Shown here in pieces: positions 1-14,090 of a stretch of 64,000 bases of DNA. Positions within the stretch are counted from its first letter, which is position 1, and every line of letters starts with the position of its first letter. This stretch comes from Liolophura sinensis. Its lineage: Eukaryota > Mollusca > Polyplacophora > Chitonida > Chitonidae. The notes beneath the pieces were generated by a model. The model was not told the origin of the DNA, made no database searches, and saw only the letters and a list, made by a program, of their open reading frames with translations. The position numbers were made by a program, and so were the translations under genes. The stretch lies in the NCBI RefSeq assembly GCF_032854445.1, contig NC_088300.1, positions 1,488,001 to 1,552,000 of the forward strand, in the 5' to 3' direction.

Positions 1-532
1 CATTGTTGTAATCAGGATAGGAGACTTTATTGTTATTTAGATCAGACAGGAATTCCTTTTTGAGAATAAACTCGCCGGAAACGACACAGTTTCCCAGCAA
101 ACGAGCACATGCAGTCTCAAAATCCACTCGGCTATCGTTTGAGTCAGTAAAAGAGAAGGTTTTGATCTTCCGGCTGATTTCCGCCATTTCTGTTATGACA
201 GGGCCTGTCAGAATGTTAGAGCCGACAGCAGACGTGAAGATGACCTCCCCGAATTTACCGTCATCTATGACGTGTTGTGGGTAGAAGGAAGTCCCACTTT
301 TGTCAGGAAACATGGTCCTGGCGGCGTGCCTGTCTTTGGCCGCCTGGTTCCCGGTGGGCACGTACACCTTCTCCACGTCATTCACGGACTGGATGCCCAG
401 GAGAAGCACTCCCAAGACACCGTTCACGACAATACTGCTGACGATGAACCACCAGGGGTGTGCCCCAACAAATCTTCCGTACTTTGAAAAGACATTCTCA
501 CAGGCTGTGGTGAATTTCTCTACGACTGACAT
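1..532 (-). CDS. PTCHD3-like Patched-domain protein, 5' exon (partial)
   Basis: On the minus strand an ATG at 532 opens a frame that stays open for 177 codons to the window edge, so the gene continues outside. The N-terminus has a membrane segment (WWFIVSSIVVNGVLGVLLLG, about residues 27-46), followed by an extracellular-type stretch with VEKVYVPTGNQAA and a DKSGTSFYP segment, as in Patched-domain-containing (PTCHD3-type) members of the RND superfamily. From position 416 leftward it is almost identical to exon 1 of the plus-strand gene at 38,329, but without that copy's indels. PTCHD proteins are multi-pass membrane proteins related to Patched and NPC1; substrate unknown here. The start is supported by the homologous start in the second copy. 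The two genes point away from each other, about 37.8 kb apart. Confidence 0.85.
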   Translation of the reverse strand, partial: MSVVEKFTTACENVFSKYGRFVGAHPWWFIVSSIVVNGVLGVLLLGIQSVNDVEKVYVPTGNQAAKDRHAARTMFPDKSGTSFYPQHVIDDGKFGEVIFTSAVGSNILTGPVITEMAEISRKIKTFSFTDSNDSRVDFETACARLLGNCVVSGEFILKKEFLSDLNNNKVSYPDYNN

Positions 533-640
533 TGTTTCTTCGTTGAATGACCCTCTTTAGGATAAATTCATTGCTCGAATATTCAGGTCGTTATAACCCT
601 CGGGTCTGTAACACAACAGAGGGTTTCACCATAAATCGAT
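533..640 (-). promoter_or_regulatory. 5' flank/UTR shared by the two PTCHD3-like genes
   Basis: The reverse complement of this stretch aligns with about 38,220-38,328, upstream of the other PTCHD3-like start. Shared blocks include a tgtgttacagacc segment and the aatttat..taaaga segment close to the ATG. Identity is clearly lower than in the downstream coding part, so the duplication included the leader and that part has diverged. Whether a promoter lies here cannot be told. Confidence 0.5.
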
Positions 641-3600
641 ATCCGGAGGAAAAAAGACCTGCGCTGTACGGTGTATCAGGTGTTACACACGCCTTGTCAT
701 GATACACATGTACTGGCCGCCGCCAGATTGTTGCCGGGCAGCAAAGCCAAGGACACATAAAACTATGAAGTCGCGTTTAGAAAGTGCATGGAAGGTTGTG
801 CTAAGCTATTGTGCTATTTCTGTATAGTGTATATCACACAATGGCAACGCATCGCTACTAAAACAGCCACATATTACGAAAAACCATGTTGTCTTCTCCA
901 AGATTCAGAACCAAGGTTAAAGACAGGGAATAATGAAGATTTTTGTGAAGAAATATATGCAATGGAACAGGGACTAGGCAGTTAAATTTAGACAAAAATT
1001 TAATTCTGGCAATTAATTCTGTGAAGTATCGCACTGGGGAGCAAAACAGCCGAGAAACTAGACACATAATTTGGAAAAGAATAGTAGAACCTTGTATCAA
1101 TAAAAGGGTCCATAAAATGTGATTTAAATGAAGGAAATGTTTATCTAAAATACTGATTTATATTTAAAGCAAAATCAACGGTCACCGGGCAGTTTCCTGG
1201 CCAGAAAATCATCACCGTAATTTCCACGTGTAACCACAAGAGTGTGAAACCCATAACAGACAAATGTTGGACCCTTTGATGAACATGATATAAACTGAGT
1301 ACAGGATATCATAAACAACAGGGCAAGCTTTATTCCAGGCTAATTTTTATAGAGGTCACTGCGCTCAGGATTTTCTTCTCCTGCACTGAGACTCGAAACA
1401 TACCTGAGAAAGATCCAGCCTTTTACAGGGAGCAGCAATGAGGACGCATTCCTTCCGTAGAGCCCGCCTTCTGTACCGGCACGTCAGACGAGGCCAAAAA
1501 CTGGTAAGAGGAAGAAAATTATAACATAATGGGTTTACTGTCAGGACGATGTATTCTTTGTGGTATCAGCCAGCTTAACAGCAGGCGTTCCGAACCGCCT
1601 CCGTATAACCCAGGGAATCACCCCACAAGATCTGCACCATATGTAACGATGTTCACACGCGCATTAAAGCTTCCCTAGCATTAATGGACGTCAACTGTGT
1701 GGTCTCTGTAATTAACTAACCCGTTGTGAGGTTTGCCGAACCTAAAGGGTCAATAGGTATCACAAAGACAACCATGTCGAGATGGGGGGCGAAACAGGGT
1801 AGACACTGTAAACGAATGTGTTGTTCGAAATGAGAGTTACCCCACACCACAACTATCACTTATTAACAAAAAAAAATCATGGGTTGCAGGTGACCGACCC
1901 TGACTTGCCTCCCGGTGCAGATATCGTACAGTGGGTACGGTCGCATAATCACTACACCACAGCCTAAACTCATGCTTACCTGATATTTATTTCGGCAATA
2001 TCGTTGTATACAAATGTAGATGTAACCAGTAAGTAAAGTTTAGCAGGCAAGAGATGTTTTGCACAAAGATGGCCAATGCTCTCACAAAAGTCCAGGACAC
2101 GATTTCAAAAATTTAATATTGAGATATAAGCTCAAAATAGTCTGGAATTGACGAAATAAGCTCTACAACCATTTTCAAACGCTTGTCTCATGTGTAACGT
2201 TAAGAAACTATCCTTTTTTCCTGCTAATGTAAACATTGACATATAGATGATGTTAGAATAAGACAAAGCCCATGAAAGAGAATGATTTGTTTTCGTGTCG
2301 AATTGATGAAACTGCTATTTGCCAAATTAACGGCTTAGCACCTGAAGCCCTTAGAAGCCGTAACCAATTTGTATGCGATCTCCGTACTCACAAACTACAG
2401 CAAAGGCTGTAAGCCTTTTAGGTGGAATAACGGGCTCTTGGAAAGAGCACGTGCACTGGCCACCTCGGGGACCCTGGAAAGAAATAGTTTCTTAGTGGCA
2501 AGGGCGATGGGTAAAGGGGCTGTCACTGGGAGTTGAAGAGTTAAACGGAGTACAAACTGACATCATAGCGGATGTGGTCAGGCTTGCCAGCCTTAGGTCC
2601 GACATGATCTGACAGGCAAAATATTGCCACCTTCAAATAATAAAGGTCAAGGGATCGCTTGCACAAAGGCGATCGGAGGCCTTACTATTTAATCGTAGGT
2701 ACCATGGTGACACATGTTAAAAACATATGTTGCCATCGTAGTTACAGTCAGCAACAAACTACGATTGTTTAGTGGAAGACACCCAAGCAGTCTATGTTTA
2801 ATTCCTCCATTTTCACATTTGTGTATTTAGGTTGTAGCCCGAACAACCTGTAAGATTGCCGTTTGTTCTGACAACGCTCGCCTGTCATGTAATCTTATAG
2901 CCCGGTGTGTACTCACATCAACAAAAGTCGACAAATATGTCAGCTATCAACTGAATGACACTGCACACGATCTTGTATTTCATGATAGAATTTGTATCGC
3001 TTGCTCGAATTGAAGAAAAGTGTCAAACGCACAGCTGTGATCCAAATTCAAATACATTCCTTACTTGTATTTGAATGGATGCCTTGTCTCAAACGTTGAA
3101 CTTTTCAAAAAGTAAGCTAAGCGAGAGTCATGCCTTCTTCTCAGCTTCTGTCTACGGTTGACCTATCATCGTTAGGTTTGACAGGTTGTGACCTTATGCC
3201 CATATAAGGAACAGAAGCCCAAATTACCTAACTACCATGCGCACAACGAATGGCCCGCCTACGTAAACGCCTGAACTCGACTGCAAGCAATGGCGAACAC
3301 GTTCGTGGCGGAAGAGATGGAGTAATCAAGTTCGGTTTTGTTCAGCCAGCATACCGCAAAGGCACGCTAACGGGTACAAAAACGTTCCCTACTGTTTAGC
3401 CTCTAGATAAGAATTATACTACGATATATGCGTAAAACAAATACCATATCTTTCTTTTTTAGCAGTTACACATATGAGCCGACGATTTCTTCGTGCGTTA
3501 AATCGCTATTTTAACTATGGAACTTCTCTACCATGACAGAGAAATCGTCCCAGACAAGATTCTCGGCCCGTTGTATTTACCAACGAAGATCTAGGAGAGT

Positions 3601-5787
3601 CTTATACCATACCCGCGGGTGACCCGAGTACTTTCTTAAAGTAAACGTACACCTAAATTCTGCACACATGTTTATAGTTGTTTTTGTCTGCCTACACACT
3701 CCTGTTTCATGTTCATGACGTGACCTAAAACTTTAAAACTTATACCATTTTTATTACTGATGAAACTTTCACTTGCCTTCCCATTGCTGTCTTCTCCAAT
3801 GATGCCTCCTTGCTCACATACGTGTGCGCCCACAACTGGGTGGCTGTTTTACAAACAACACATAAGGAAGGAGTTCTTTCACACAGAAAAAGCTCCATTC
3901 AGCACGTCTTCACTGGGCGTATGATCTGACTCTGAACAAACTGGTAGACATATAAAGTGTTGAGAGACGCGAATAGGGAAGTTCATGAGATAAGGCCGTT
4001 CTGTTTGGCATTTCTCCAATCTTATGATGTATGAGTCAGTTTTGTTCAGTGTTTTATTACACGCCGTAAATCGTTATTGCTGGCTTTGAATGCGCTCCTG
4101 TTATACTGGTAAGTGCCACAGCATTTTCGAGCAATATCCCAGAGTTTTCCACCTATAAGCTGTCCAACAACATCGTTTTTTTTAAATCTCCACACAGTTT
4201 ATACGATGTTGTGCTATAGCGTTCCATGATAGAAAGGAGCATTCAGTAACTGCAAAGTTGCAAAGATTTTTGATAAACATCAAGACCTTTTGTCCTAATC
4301 AAAATGACAAGAACTTACTCTCTCTTTACGAAAGGCATTTTGAGATTTCAGGTTACATTATCTGTTTATTTATTTACATGAGCAAATGCTGACTGATTGA
4401 CAAAACCTTGGTATCAAAACACATGTACCGTATGCCTGTAGTGTAACACAACCACGGAAATGCTGGAGAATAACTGAAGAGATGATCTCCAAAACTAACA
4501 TGGTGTTTTCATGTCTAATCTTCCCAGATTGCCACAAGTATTTCCTAATAGAACAAGTTCTTCCGTCAAGCTGTAATAATTTAAAGACTGATACACTCAA
4601 AAATATAATGAGTTTATTTTGAGAGAAAGCTTATTGTGTGAGTGAAGCCAGAAATAATGTGTTATTATAACATAGTACTGTGTCACATTCAACATAATAT
4701 CCTGTTAGTCTAACACAATCTTTATGTTTGATTAATAGGATATGCACTTGCGCTATATTTAACAGAATTATCTGCTGCATTGCTAAAATACATTCCAGCG
4801 TCAAACAGACAACACATTTTCTGATTATTTTTTATTGTTATTTATTACAACATATTTAACAGATTATTTCTTTACAATAGCGTTTTCCCGTAGTACTTGT
4901 TCATTTGTAAGTTTCACTTACATATATAAACAGGCATATTAAGAAATTCTTCCTCTATTTATCGAAAATAACAAGGATTGGAGAATAGAAGCTAACATAT
5001 ATTATCGTCCTTGCTAAATAATTGTTTGGGAAAATATTCACCATAGTAGTTCAGCAGTTTGTATTTAAACTCCATCGACATGGTGGGGTAAAGATGTAAG
5101 GTGTTGACAAGTTTGTAGAAGACTGCAGACTGTTGCAGATTTTCGTTACAATCCAATTTCTGTTTCGATAGAAAGTCCAAGACAATACCATTTTGTAAGT
5201 GCATTTATCATATAGTAATCAAAAGTAAACATCTATTGCTCAACTTGATCCCAACATTCCACACAGGTCTTTTCACATCCGAACCATCTGTTAAACAAGG
5301 AAGCCTCCTTTAAACGTTAAAGTCACATTGGTTGAATTTTTACTTTAGCTGTTCATGTTTGGTAAGTCTTAAATATTTCATATCAAATAAAAAGATACCA
5401 AAATGATTTAAGGAACTAAAACCTTCCATTATCGGACTTTGAAGTTTAAACTTCAACTTTGGGAATTGCAATCCTTAGAAAATCTAAGAATATTTTGTTC
5501 ATTTATGTCCAGCTATTACAATTATATTGACTTAAACTCTTTAATATAATTCATAAAGCTTCGTCTACATGATTCGATAAATAGCTGCAATCCTCGGCAT
5601 ACACGAAAAGAAACAAACTCAAATTTTCAGTGTCTGTGCAAACTGCTTTTTTATGTCCCCCACACATATGACGTCCTAGGCATTTATTGCGGTCTGCTGT
5701 GCAGTTAAAAGTAAGGTTTTTACGTGGGGTGCGCACGGTAAATGAGTTTAAACACTGGTACACTATCACGCTATGAGATCGCAAATC

Positions 5788-5818
5788 CAAGATGGCGGGC
5801 TCCTCGAAAATGGCGTTT
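5788..5818 (+). promoter_or_regulatory. Possible YY1-type promoter element pair
   Basis: The stretch contains ccaagatggcggg and, 16 bp on, aaaatggcg. Both fit the AAnATGGCGGC core that marks many animal TSS/translation-start regions. A short ORF of 85 codons overlaps but has no recognised domain. This may be a first exon or a chance match. Confidence 0.25.
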
Positions 5819-7799
5819 TAATGTAGGGGTTTGTGTTTTTGTGATTTTTCCGAAAAACGGAGGTGTTGACTATTGGCAGCAGTGTGTAGACATTCATATT
5901 CGGGGATTGTTTCAAGATTTGTTTTCACTGCTGCTGGAGTTGAGAACTTGTCTGAACAGAGCAGTGTCGCCACAAAAAAGCATGCTGACAATTGTATGAC
6001 TCTATGTTGTTGATACAGCTGCACTATTATTTTGCAGAAGTTACCCCTTATATTTATCCTCATAACCAACAAATGTTTAGAGCTTAGAGACCCGGGTTAA
6101 ACAATGACAAATTGACAAAAGTTGTAGGGCTACCTAACTACTAAGCGCTCTGTAACGACTTTCTAGATTTGAACATAGTTGCACAGAGACTGAAGATAGC
6201 TAAACCAGCCTCTCCCACTGACGATATGACAATAGGGTGACTTATTTCCTCACAAACAGGGTGTAGTTCGGTCAGTTCAATAAACCATTGAACAAACAAT
6301 ATAAAACTGGTTTACAATATCCATAAATTGAGCGTCTTGAGTTTTTCTACGAAATTCCCTTTGAGTGTGCCAGTGGTTATTACCTCGATCGCCGCTAGTA
6401 CCTTTAATATCCTGCTTGTCAGGCCACGGTGACTGGCGTTGGGTTTTTTCTGATAATCACACACAGCACCACCGTCACAAAGTAGTCTCGGAGGGCAGTC
6501 AGCGCTTTAGCCATGATAGTTTTACCCGTTCACCAGCCAGTCTGCATGCTTTCATTTCCGGCTATAACAGCTGTCTCACCCTACATGTCCCCGTACAAGC
6601 TGAACGGCTTACGAGCAATACGTTTATATCCTGTAACACGTTTAACAAAGCCATGGAACTTGGGCCAGGCGTAAGATGCAACTACTTCGTAGAACGGGTT
6701 CATCGGCCTCCGTCCCAGAGTGCGTTTACAACCTAATCTTTACAGAGTTAGGAATGTCAATCTTTCAACCTCTTATTCCTGCATAAAGTATAACACAAAC
6801 TATATAAATTCAATTATCAACTTCGAAAAACAGCGAACAAACCTTTTCATTGCGGAGAAAACCTTGCACCGTTTATGTCTGTATTTATCGTTTTTTCGTC
6901 TTTCGCTTCTGTGTCTGCGTTAGTTCATTTTGGTATACGCTTTCTTTCAAAATTTATAACCTATCCCACATGTCCTTATTTAGTTTTAGTACTCAGAAAA
7001 TGTAAGAAAGAGCAAATAATTAAAAGTATATACAAAAAATTAACGCGGGCAGGGAAACAAAATAGACAAAATGGATGAATACAGTCATAAACAAAGGGTT
7101 TTTTTTTCTCGGTGTATATATGTACGTAAGTATGCGTGTATTTTTATATGTATACTGTGTACATTTGTATGTATACTGTTTACGTTTGTATATATACTGT
7201 GTACTTTTGTGTTTTATCCTCAGCTGTTCATCAGATCTACATGTGCTTAATATTTGCTGACGGATACTTCAGCGGGTATTGTACTTGTTTCAGCAAATGT
7301 GATGAATACATGTAACATATAAATTGTGGGTGATTCACAAATATCTTCGTACTGAGGTTTTGAAATATCTGCCCTAAAGATTTAAAGTTCCCATTGTGTT
7401 AAGGCAGTATATATTTAACTGACGTGTTGCACACCCGTTTAAGTAAAAGCAATTGTTTCATATAACATAGAAAATAAAGCAAAATGGTTTAATGACTTTC
7501 TTCATGTTCTCCGTTTGAAGTGCATGAGACGTGTATGATCGGCTTCCCGGAGAAGCCGTTACTGTGCGCATCGACTGTGCTTCATAGCATTCATATGAAG
7601 GATCGCTATTTGGACAGGAAAATGAAAATCTTTGTACCCATGGTCACATGATAAAATTTACTTATATTGACCGAGGGACATTATCGATTTATGCACCTCT
7701 CCTTTCTTTGCTACATGTACAAGCTTTGACGTACATCCGACTTAAGAAATGAATTAAAACAGTCACGTCTCAATCGTTGTCTCATTTTTATCAATGCTA

Positions 7800-7895
7800 T
7801 TACTTCAAGCAGAGCAGTAACAACAGTGTGACAGTTGGCAAAGTAGGGTGAAAAATTACCTGTGAAATCAGGTCTCTTGTCAGTATATCTCATTC
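7800..7895 (+). repeat. Dispersed repeat copy (agtgtgayagttggcaa family)
   Basis: The core (acaacagtgtgacagttggcaaa, then a caggtctcttgt-like end) recurs in degenerate form at about 45,920, 46,222-46,280, 52,622-52,710 and, inverted, 53,408-53,497. Copies are about 80-90 bp and diverged. The family was not identified; a decayed MITE or SINE fragment is possible. Confidence 0.5.
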
Positions 7896-8599
7896 AGACT
7901 TTTATTCCAATTGTTATTCCGACGAATGTCAGAAGAGCAGAACTTGTATACATATGTTTCTTCCCTATTATTGTCATCATAATCTGTTTGTAGAAGGTTC
8001 ACAGAACGAGTTTTCTGCTTTCTAACTAAATATTACTGACTTTGGGCTTACATGTATGCATGCTGGAATAGACATGATTCCTGCGTCATGAAACAGGTCT
8101 TGTTCAGTGCGATTAACTTCACATATTAGGCTTTAGAATTCCAAAGTGTGAGTGTAAGGCACGTCAGTGAGTCCATCATAGCTCAAGACGCACATTGAGG
8201 GAACGTGACAACGAACTCTAAAACAAAAATCATAGCTTTTCAAGGGTAATTACGAAGCTATGACAAACACATGGGATAGATTTTTATTTGCAATATACTT
8301 TATATCTCTTAATAAAGCTTCTGTTCTATGTATATTCTCCACGTAGGGTCGAAATGTTTTGGAAATGACGTCATCGTAGGACTTACTGAACTAGCTTAGG
8401 GTCCACAACTGGACCCTAGCCACACAGATATATTCTAATAACCGTCATCACAAATGATGTCTACTAACTTCCAGGTTGACAGATTGGGCCATACGTGTAC
8501 AACACTAGTAGTGTAAAGCAATTTGTACAATCTGAATTTTCAAATTTTCCCTGATCTTTCTACCATATCTACCGCACCTTTGCTCTGAACTTTGTTTAT

Positions 8600-8760
8600 G
8601 TCATACATACGACTGCGGCCAGTATTATGGAGGAAGAAAGCCTGAAACCCACGACCGGAGCAATCGGAGCTGCAGCCAGCATGAGCTGTAGTTGAACTCG
8701 GAGCGATTGCATTGGTGAAAGGGTCGTGAATAATTGTGCTGCGCGGGCACTCTTTACTTA
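8600..8760 (-). mobile_element. Degenerate tRNA-derived SINE copy
   Basis: It shares several blocks in the same order with the intact SINE at 49,860-50,126: the acgac..ggccag.attatgg block, aaacccacgacc, gccagcatgagctg, ttgaactc, and gcattggtga. The tRNA-like right end is truncated or decayed. Strand is inferred from that alignment. Confidence 0.65.
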
Positions 8761-11700
8761 ACGTGAAAAGAGAGATTGGCTGATCGGCCTAGCACTTAAT
8801 GAATGTTGTTCTCCAAACTTCACACAGAGTTAGTGGTACTTTCTACGAGACGCCTATGTCCCGACAATGTGGACAGACTTATTGGTCTATGTCCTCATAA
8901 TAAATTAACAAAATATTTGACAAAATTCAGAAAGAGGACTGACTTTGTCATAAATAATAATGAAAGAAACTTGCAACTTTAACGTTCAAATTTCATAACG
9001 GAATTATAAAAACATGTAACATAGACCCCATGTTTCTTTAAAATACAATAATTTGTTTAACATCGGTCAAAATCTGAAGACCCAAAGCTCAATTTGCTGG
9101 TTCTAGGGCTATATAGATTACCAAAAGCTTGACGTGCAGCATGAATTTGTAATAGCAGTCAACGATTAAATTTAGTCAAACACACAGGCGGTCCACAAAA
9201 AGAAACACAACAACAAATCGATTATCTCCTGGATAGCACAACAAAACATTCCATGTTAACTTTATCCTTGTTTTGTGTGTAGCCATTGTTTTGTAAGAAA
9301 ATTGATATTGTACCTGCGTCATATGTTCGCTGGGCCATTTAGTGGTGTCAAATCTCTTGTCAGTAAAAATTATTACGGTTTGAAAACCGTAGTCCCCCTT
9401 CTAACAATTTCGTCACACAGCTAAGCATAAAGATGTGTATCAAGTTGGGAAGTTGGTCAGTAACTTTCCAAGGTGAATGTTTACTTCGGGTACACTGGTT
9501 TCCGCATCTTATAAACCAGAATGCCGTCATTGGAGTGAAAAATTCTTGAGCACGTCGTTTGACCGCAATCACTCACTCATTTAACTAATCAGTCATTCAG
9601 TCAATTGTAATATATGTAACAAACTTTAAGCGCTGGGTTTTTATTATTTTAGAACCCCCTTATTTTGAGACACATTATAAAAGCTGAGGATGGTGTCCAT
9701 CCATTTGTCTCATATAAGTATATGAATGGTATAATGCAGCATTACAGAAGGACAAAAACTGATTACGTGAACACGTAATAGATAACCTGTAACTTGGCCG
9801 TTTTCTACACCATAAATTAGCATTTCATCATACAAATCCGCCTTTTTTGCCTTTATCCGGGGTCAAACAACTTCCTGGAGAAAAATTCGCTTACGCAAAA
9901 CACTGATCTTTGTACATACGTACAGTAATCAGGATTCGCGACTTTAAATGAAAGAAAACCAAAAGAAAGTAAGCGTCAGTAGAATGGCCAATAAAAACCA
10001 TATCCAACACTGGCTTATTGTTTCAGATTTTTTTTTTTTTGCTTTGTTTTCGGCTGCTGGATTTGAGTAGTCTCGTACACCAAACATTAAATATTTGAGA
10101 CAAAGGCAAAAACAACTGTAAATTGGGCAAAGGACACACTAAGTCATACTTTTGATTGCATAATCTCTCGAAAAGTTATTATTGGATGTATTTAAATAGT
10201 CTTACTACAGACACCTACTTTTTCTTTATTTTTTCTCTTCAGCTGAATGGCTACTGCATTCAGAACTACTACTGCATTCAAAAAACAATGTTGGGCATCA
10301 CATTTTTAACACATTGAGTAGCTTACTCAAATAGCTTGATATTTTGATAACAAAACATCCTAAATTCCTCCATAGTAAATATAGTTTTTATTTTTTATTC
10401 ATATTAAAATATAAATAAAAATAGAGATTTTTAGCATATATACACTGTAACGTTTAAGGTCCACTATAATAAGGGACGGATTAACACCAAATTATTATTC
10501 GAAAAAAGTTACATGAATTACTTGCATACTGAGATTCATTTAAATTTGATGATCTGTTTTGTGGTGAAGTCACACAGCTGTCAAAGTCCAAAACATTTTA
10601 AAACTAATTTTTTTTTAGTTTCAAACTGAGTAAACGGTTTAAAACTCAAACATCATCTGTTAGTCTTCGTGGTGTAAGCATGCACATTGTACAATGTTTT
10701 AACTCAACGTGAATTCCCATTAACAAAGAGCGATAACTGACCCAGGGAAAGGGACTAAAAGCTTTTCAGTAGGCTACCACACCACTTACCAAGCTTGAGC
10801 AGAAAACTGTGTGATTTGTATTGAAAACAAATAAAAGCGGACAGAAAGACGTGAATTCTGCACAAATTCGCGGGGCATTAAGTAAAAAAAATAGTTGATT
10901 TTATAAAAATTCAGTTGATGGTATTTAAGATTAAATTTTTGGGGAAAAAATAAAGAGCATTAAATTATCAGTGAAAACAAATAAATCGCACTAAAACACA
11001 GTTGAATGATCTGTTTTCAACACTGGCAATTTTAAGAGTAGGTTTATTTATATTTGCACACATTTAAAATGACTGAACGGGTTTGCGTTGACATGGTAAG
11101 TTATCCTTTCTCTTCATGATGACCACCATTTAGTAAATGTAATTGTGACAAGCTATCAGGGTAGGAAAATGCAGAACTCAAAACCAGAAATATGAATCCA
11201 GAAAACGCCATGGCTAGGAGTATTAGGGGATGCTAAAATATTGGAAAGTACTTTTGTTTCCACCAATGTACTATGTAATCTATGTACATATGCGAGCTCG
11301 TGGGTCACTTATATATCAATCCTAATTGTGACCTTAACGTCTTCCAAAGTTACATACAACAATCAAGGTGAGTAGATGTACCACTTGCACTTTAAATGTA
11401 ACGTCATTGTTAAGGTAGTGTAAGAATTTATTCAGGTGTAAGAAAATGCTGCTTTTGAGATGTTCGGCAGAGACGCCATACCGCCAAGTTGCAGGCTGAT
11501 GAATGTAACGAACGGTTTGGATAGGTAAATGTGAAAGCGAAGCTATATGAACAGGGTCATTGGATCTCAGGTGCACATTTAGCAAACATCGTGATATTTG
11601 GAGAGGAAATGAAATAGCAGTGGGGAGCTGTTTTCACGAAACAGTTAAACAGGATTAAGTGAAAAGGAATTATTTTCAAGTATGCGAGAGTCAAATAGAC

Positions 11701-13899
11701 AGAACACACCTCTAGTGTCTGTTCCATCTGAAAATTAAATTTAAAAAAAATGTAAAATGCATAAATCGTTCACACATCAAAAAATTAAAAACGTTGTTGA
11801 AAATAATTGCCTCAGTTGTGATTTGCAGGCGCTTTGAACACTACACATTCTATCTACAAACAATGACGGTGTAAAGAACATCTCCGATGTATTGCGTCAA
11901 CTAAGACTTAAACGTTTTAGAGTGAGTTGTGTTTACAAGGCGTAATTTGCTTTGAAAGCCCATGCAGTTTTCACAATCAGAAAACCATAACAAGGACAAT
12001 AATTCAGGAATTGCAACTGAAAGCAATTAAAAGGTATTTCAGCTAATTACCATACCATCTACCAAGTTTCAGCACGAAGGGGTACTGAAATTTCTGTTGA
12101 AGCGAAAATACAGACGAAAGATGCGGAAGATCTGAACGATACATCTCTGCCTATTGACACGCATTTATACTTTGACAAACTTTTTATGGGTTTTAGTAAA
12201 AATCAACTGGTTTTCTTTTTAAAATATCTGTGTGGTATTTAAAACTTATTTACTGGAAAGAAACCAGTCGATTATCAGTGGAACAACTCAATTTCATTAA
12301 AGGAGAATTAATTGAGTTTACGATACTTGCGAGTGATTTAAAATTAATGTAATTATACATTTAAAACCGGTGTGTCAATTACACGATTCAGAAAAATGAG
12401 TATTTAATTGTGTTCATGCTGAATGACAACCATTCAGGAAAGGCAATTGTAATTAATGCAAGGTATCGTTATCACGGTAGAAAAATACAAAACGCAAGAC
12501 CAGATCGTAAAACCACAAACTGTGATTGATATGAGTATAGGGGACAGCTTAATGACTGGACACTTAATATCTACCAAAATGCTTCAGTATTTCACATAGA
12601 TTTTCTCGCCGTGAGTATCACAGCAATGGGCCTACCCCCTGTACGTTATGTTGACTTATAGATTGTGTGAGAAGAGTTCTTGGTCACAGATGACTGGATA
12701 AACACAGTAGATTCTGACATCTTGATCTCTGCCCTTAACAGAAATAATCGATCCAAAAGCACCCTTATGCCAGCAGAAAGTTAGCTGGCGTGTCTGACTT
12801 CAAGCTTTTATGAGAAAATCTACTGGGGAAAACCAAATGAAGTGCATGGGCCATTTTAGAGAGAGATCGACGTTCTGTTTACAGATGAAGTGGAAACAGG
12901 AATATTGGAAATGAGCAGAAATAAAGAGTACCAATGTTTATCATAGGATTAAAATAGTATATGCGTGCAGTTTGAAATTATAACTGTAGAAAATACAAAC
13001 AACGACTTACCACGCTCACTGAAGCTGACATGGATACACACATGGCCACACCACTACGTGTGCAGTATCTACAAAATCTCTCCAAAAACAAAACAAAAAA
13101 CCAGATATTTATATGTGAAACTTTCCAATCACGTAGGTATGGACACGGAATGCAATACACATGCTTACAACAACACAAAGCTTCAGAAATAATATATTTA
13201 GTTTCAATTGAGTGGCACTTTGCTCACCGCACCGCATTGCTATATATACGAATCGTCCAGATAAAGGAATGTGAGAGATAAAAATATTTTTTTTCTAAAT
13301 TTGGAAAGTGCAGCGCGGTTTATGTATTTTGCACCCAGTCCGAACGTATGCGCCAGTTACTTCCATAATTGTCTTTCCAGTCTAGAGACGAAAAATGAGG
13401 TGAGATGAGGTAACACTTATGTCAGGATAAAAAAACAACACTGTCGTGAAGTAGCAGTGGAGGGCCGAAAAAAAAGTTCGACAGGATAAATGAATTAATG
13501 GTCAAATTCCAAAACTTCTTGATTCATGCACTGTTTATTCAGTTTTTAGTCAAAACTACACAGAGTCAGTTAAAGCTAAACCAGATTAGAGCCGCAAAGC
13601 AACAAAGGAAAAGGGCAGTTAGAAATTATTAAGAATTATTAACACAGAACTAATCATATGTGGGACATTTTACGTCATTGGTGACTATATACACGTATCA
13701 CGAATCTCTACCTTGTACGGTCGCAGAAGACCTTCAGTTTCCAATTATGCAAGGATGATGGCTATTCTAAGCATTACACCCTGAAGCCTTTAATGGAATA
13801 CGTTCCGCACATTAGTTGTCGCAGAAATGCCATGTGACGTTAATTAAAATCAATGTCACATGTGGTCTAACGAAAGCCTAAAAATAAAAATGATTAAAA
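8761..13899. other. AT-rich spacer, nothing assigned
   Basis: No ORF with recognisable domains, no RNA gene and no clear tandem array were seen. Short homopolymer runs are common. The small ORFs around 12,965-13,281 overlap on both strands and look fortuitous. Confidence 0.55.
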
Positions 13900-13908
13900 T
13901 TGATTAAA

Positions 13909-14090
13909 AATACATGTATGTATGTATGTATGTATGTATGTATGTATGTATGTATGTATGTATGTATGTATGAATGTATGCGTGCGTGCGTGCGCGTGTG
14001 TGTGTATCAGTGTGTGTGCGTATGTGTATGTATGTATCAGTGTAAGTGCTTGCGTGTGTGTGTGTATGTAAAACATGTATGTACATGTTA
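13909..14090 (+). repeat. (ATGT)n microsatellite grading into (TGCG)/(TG) runs
   Basis: A near-perfect tatg/atgt tetranucleotide tract of about 70 bp (13,909-13,978) is followed by tgcg and tg variants up to about 14,090. It directly abuts the dispersed element at 14,091-14,335, as the second (ATGT)n tract does at 25 kb, so it is probably the element's simple-sequence tail. Confidence 0.9.

Larger units (their letters stand above)
641..8599. other. AT-rich spacer without a convincing gene
   Basis: Only short open frames without recognisable domains occur. The points of interest are a pair of YY1-like motifs near 5,790-5,815, a few imperfect 22-24-bp TA-rich repeats at 7,110-7,215, and a copy of a dispersed repeat at 7,800-7,895. 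Nothing else could be assigned. Confidence 0.6.

Noticed and set aside
7075-7260. Hydrophobic 61-codon ORF
   Set aside because: Arises from TA-rich 22-24-bp imperfect repeats; no support as a gene.
12965-13281. Small overlapping ORFs on both strands
   Set aside because: No domain, no codon signal, mutually overlapping.
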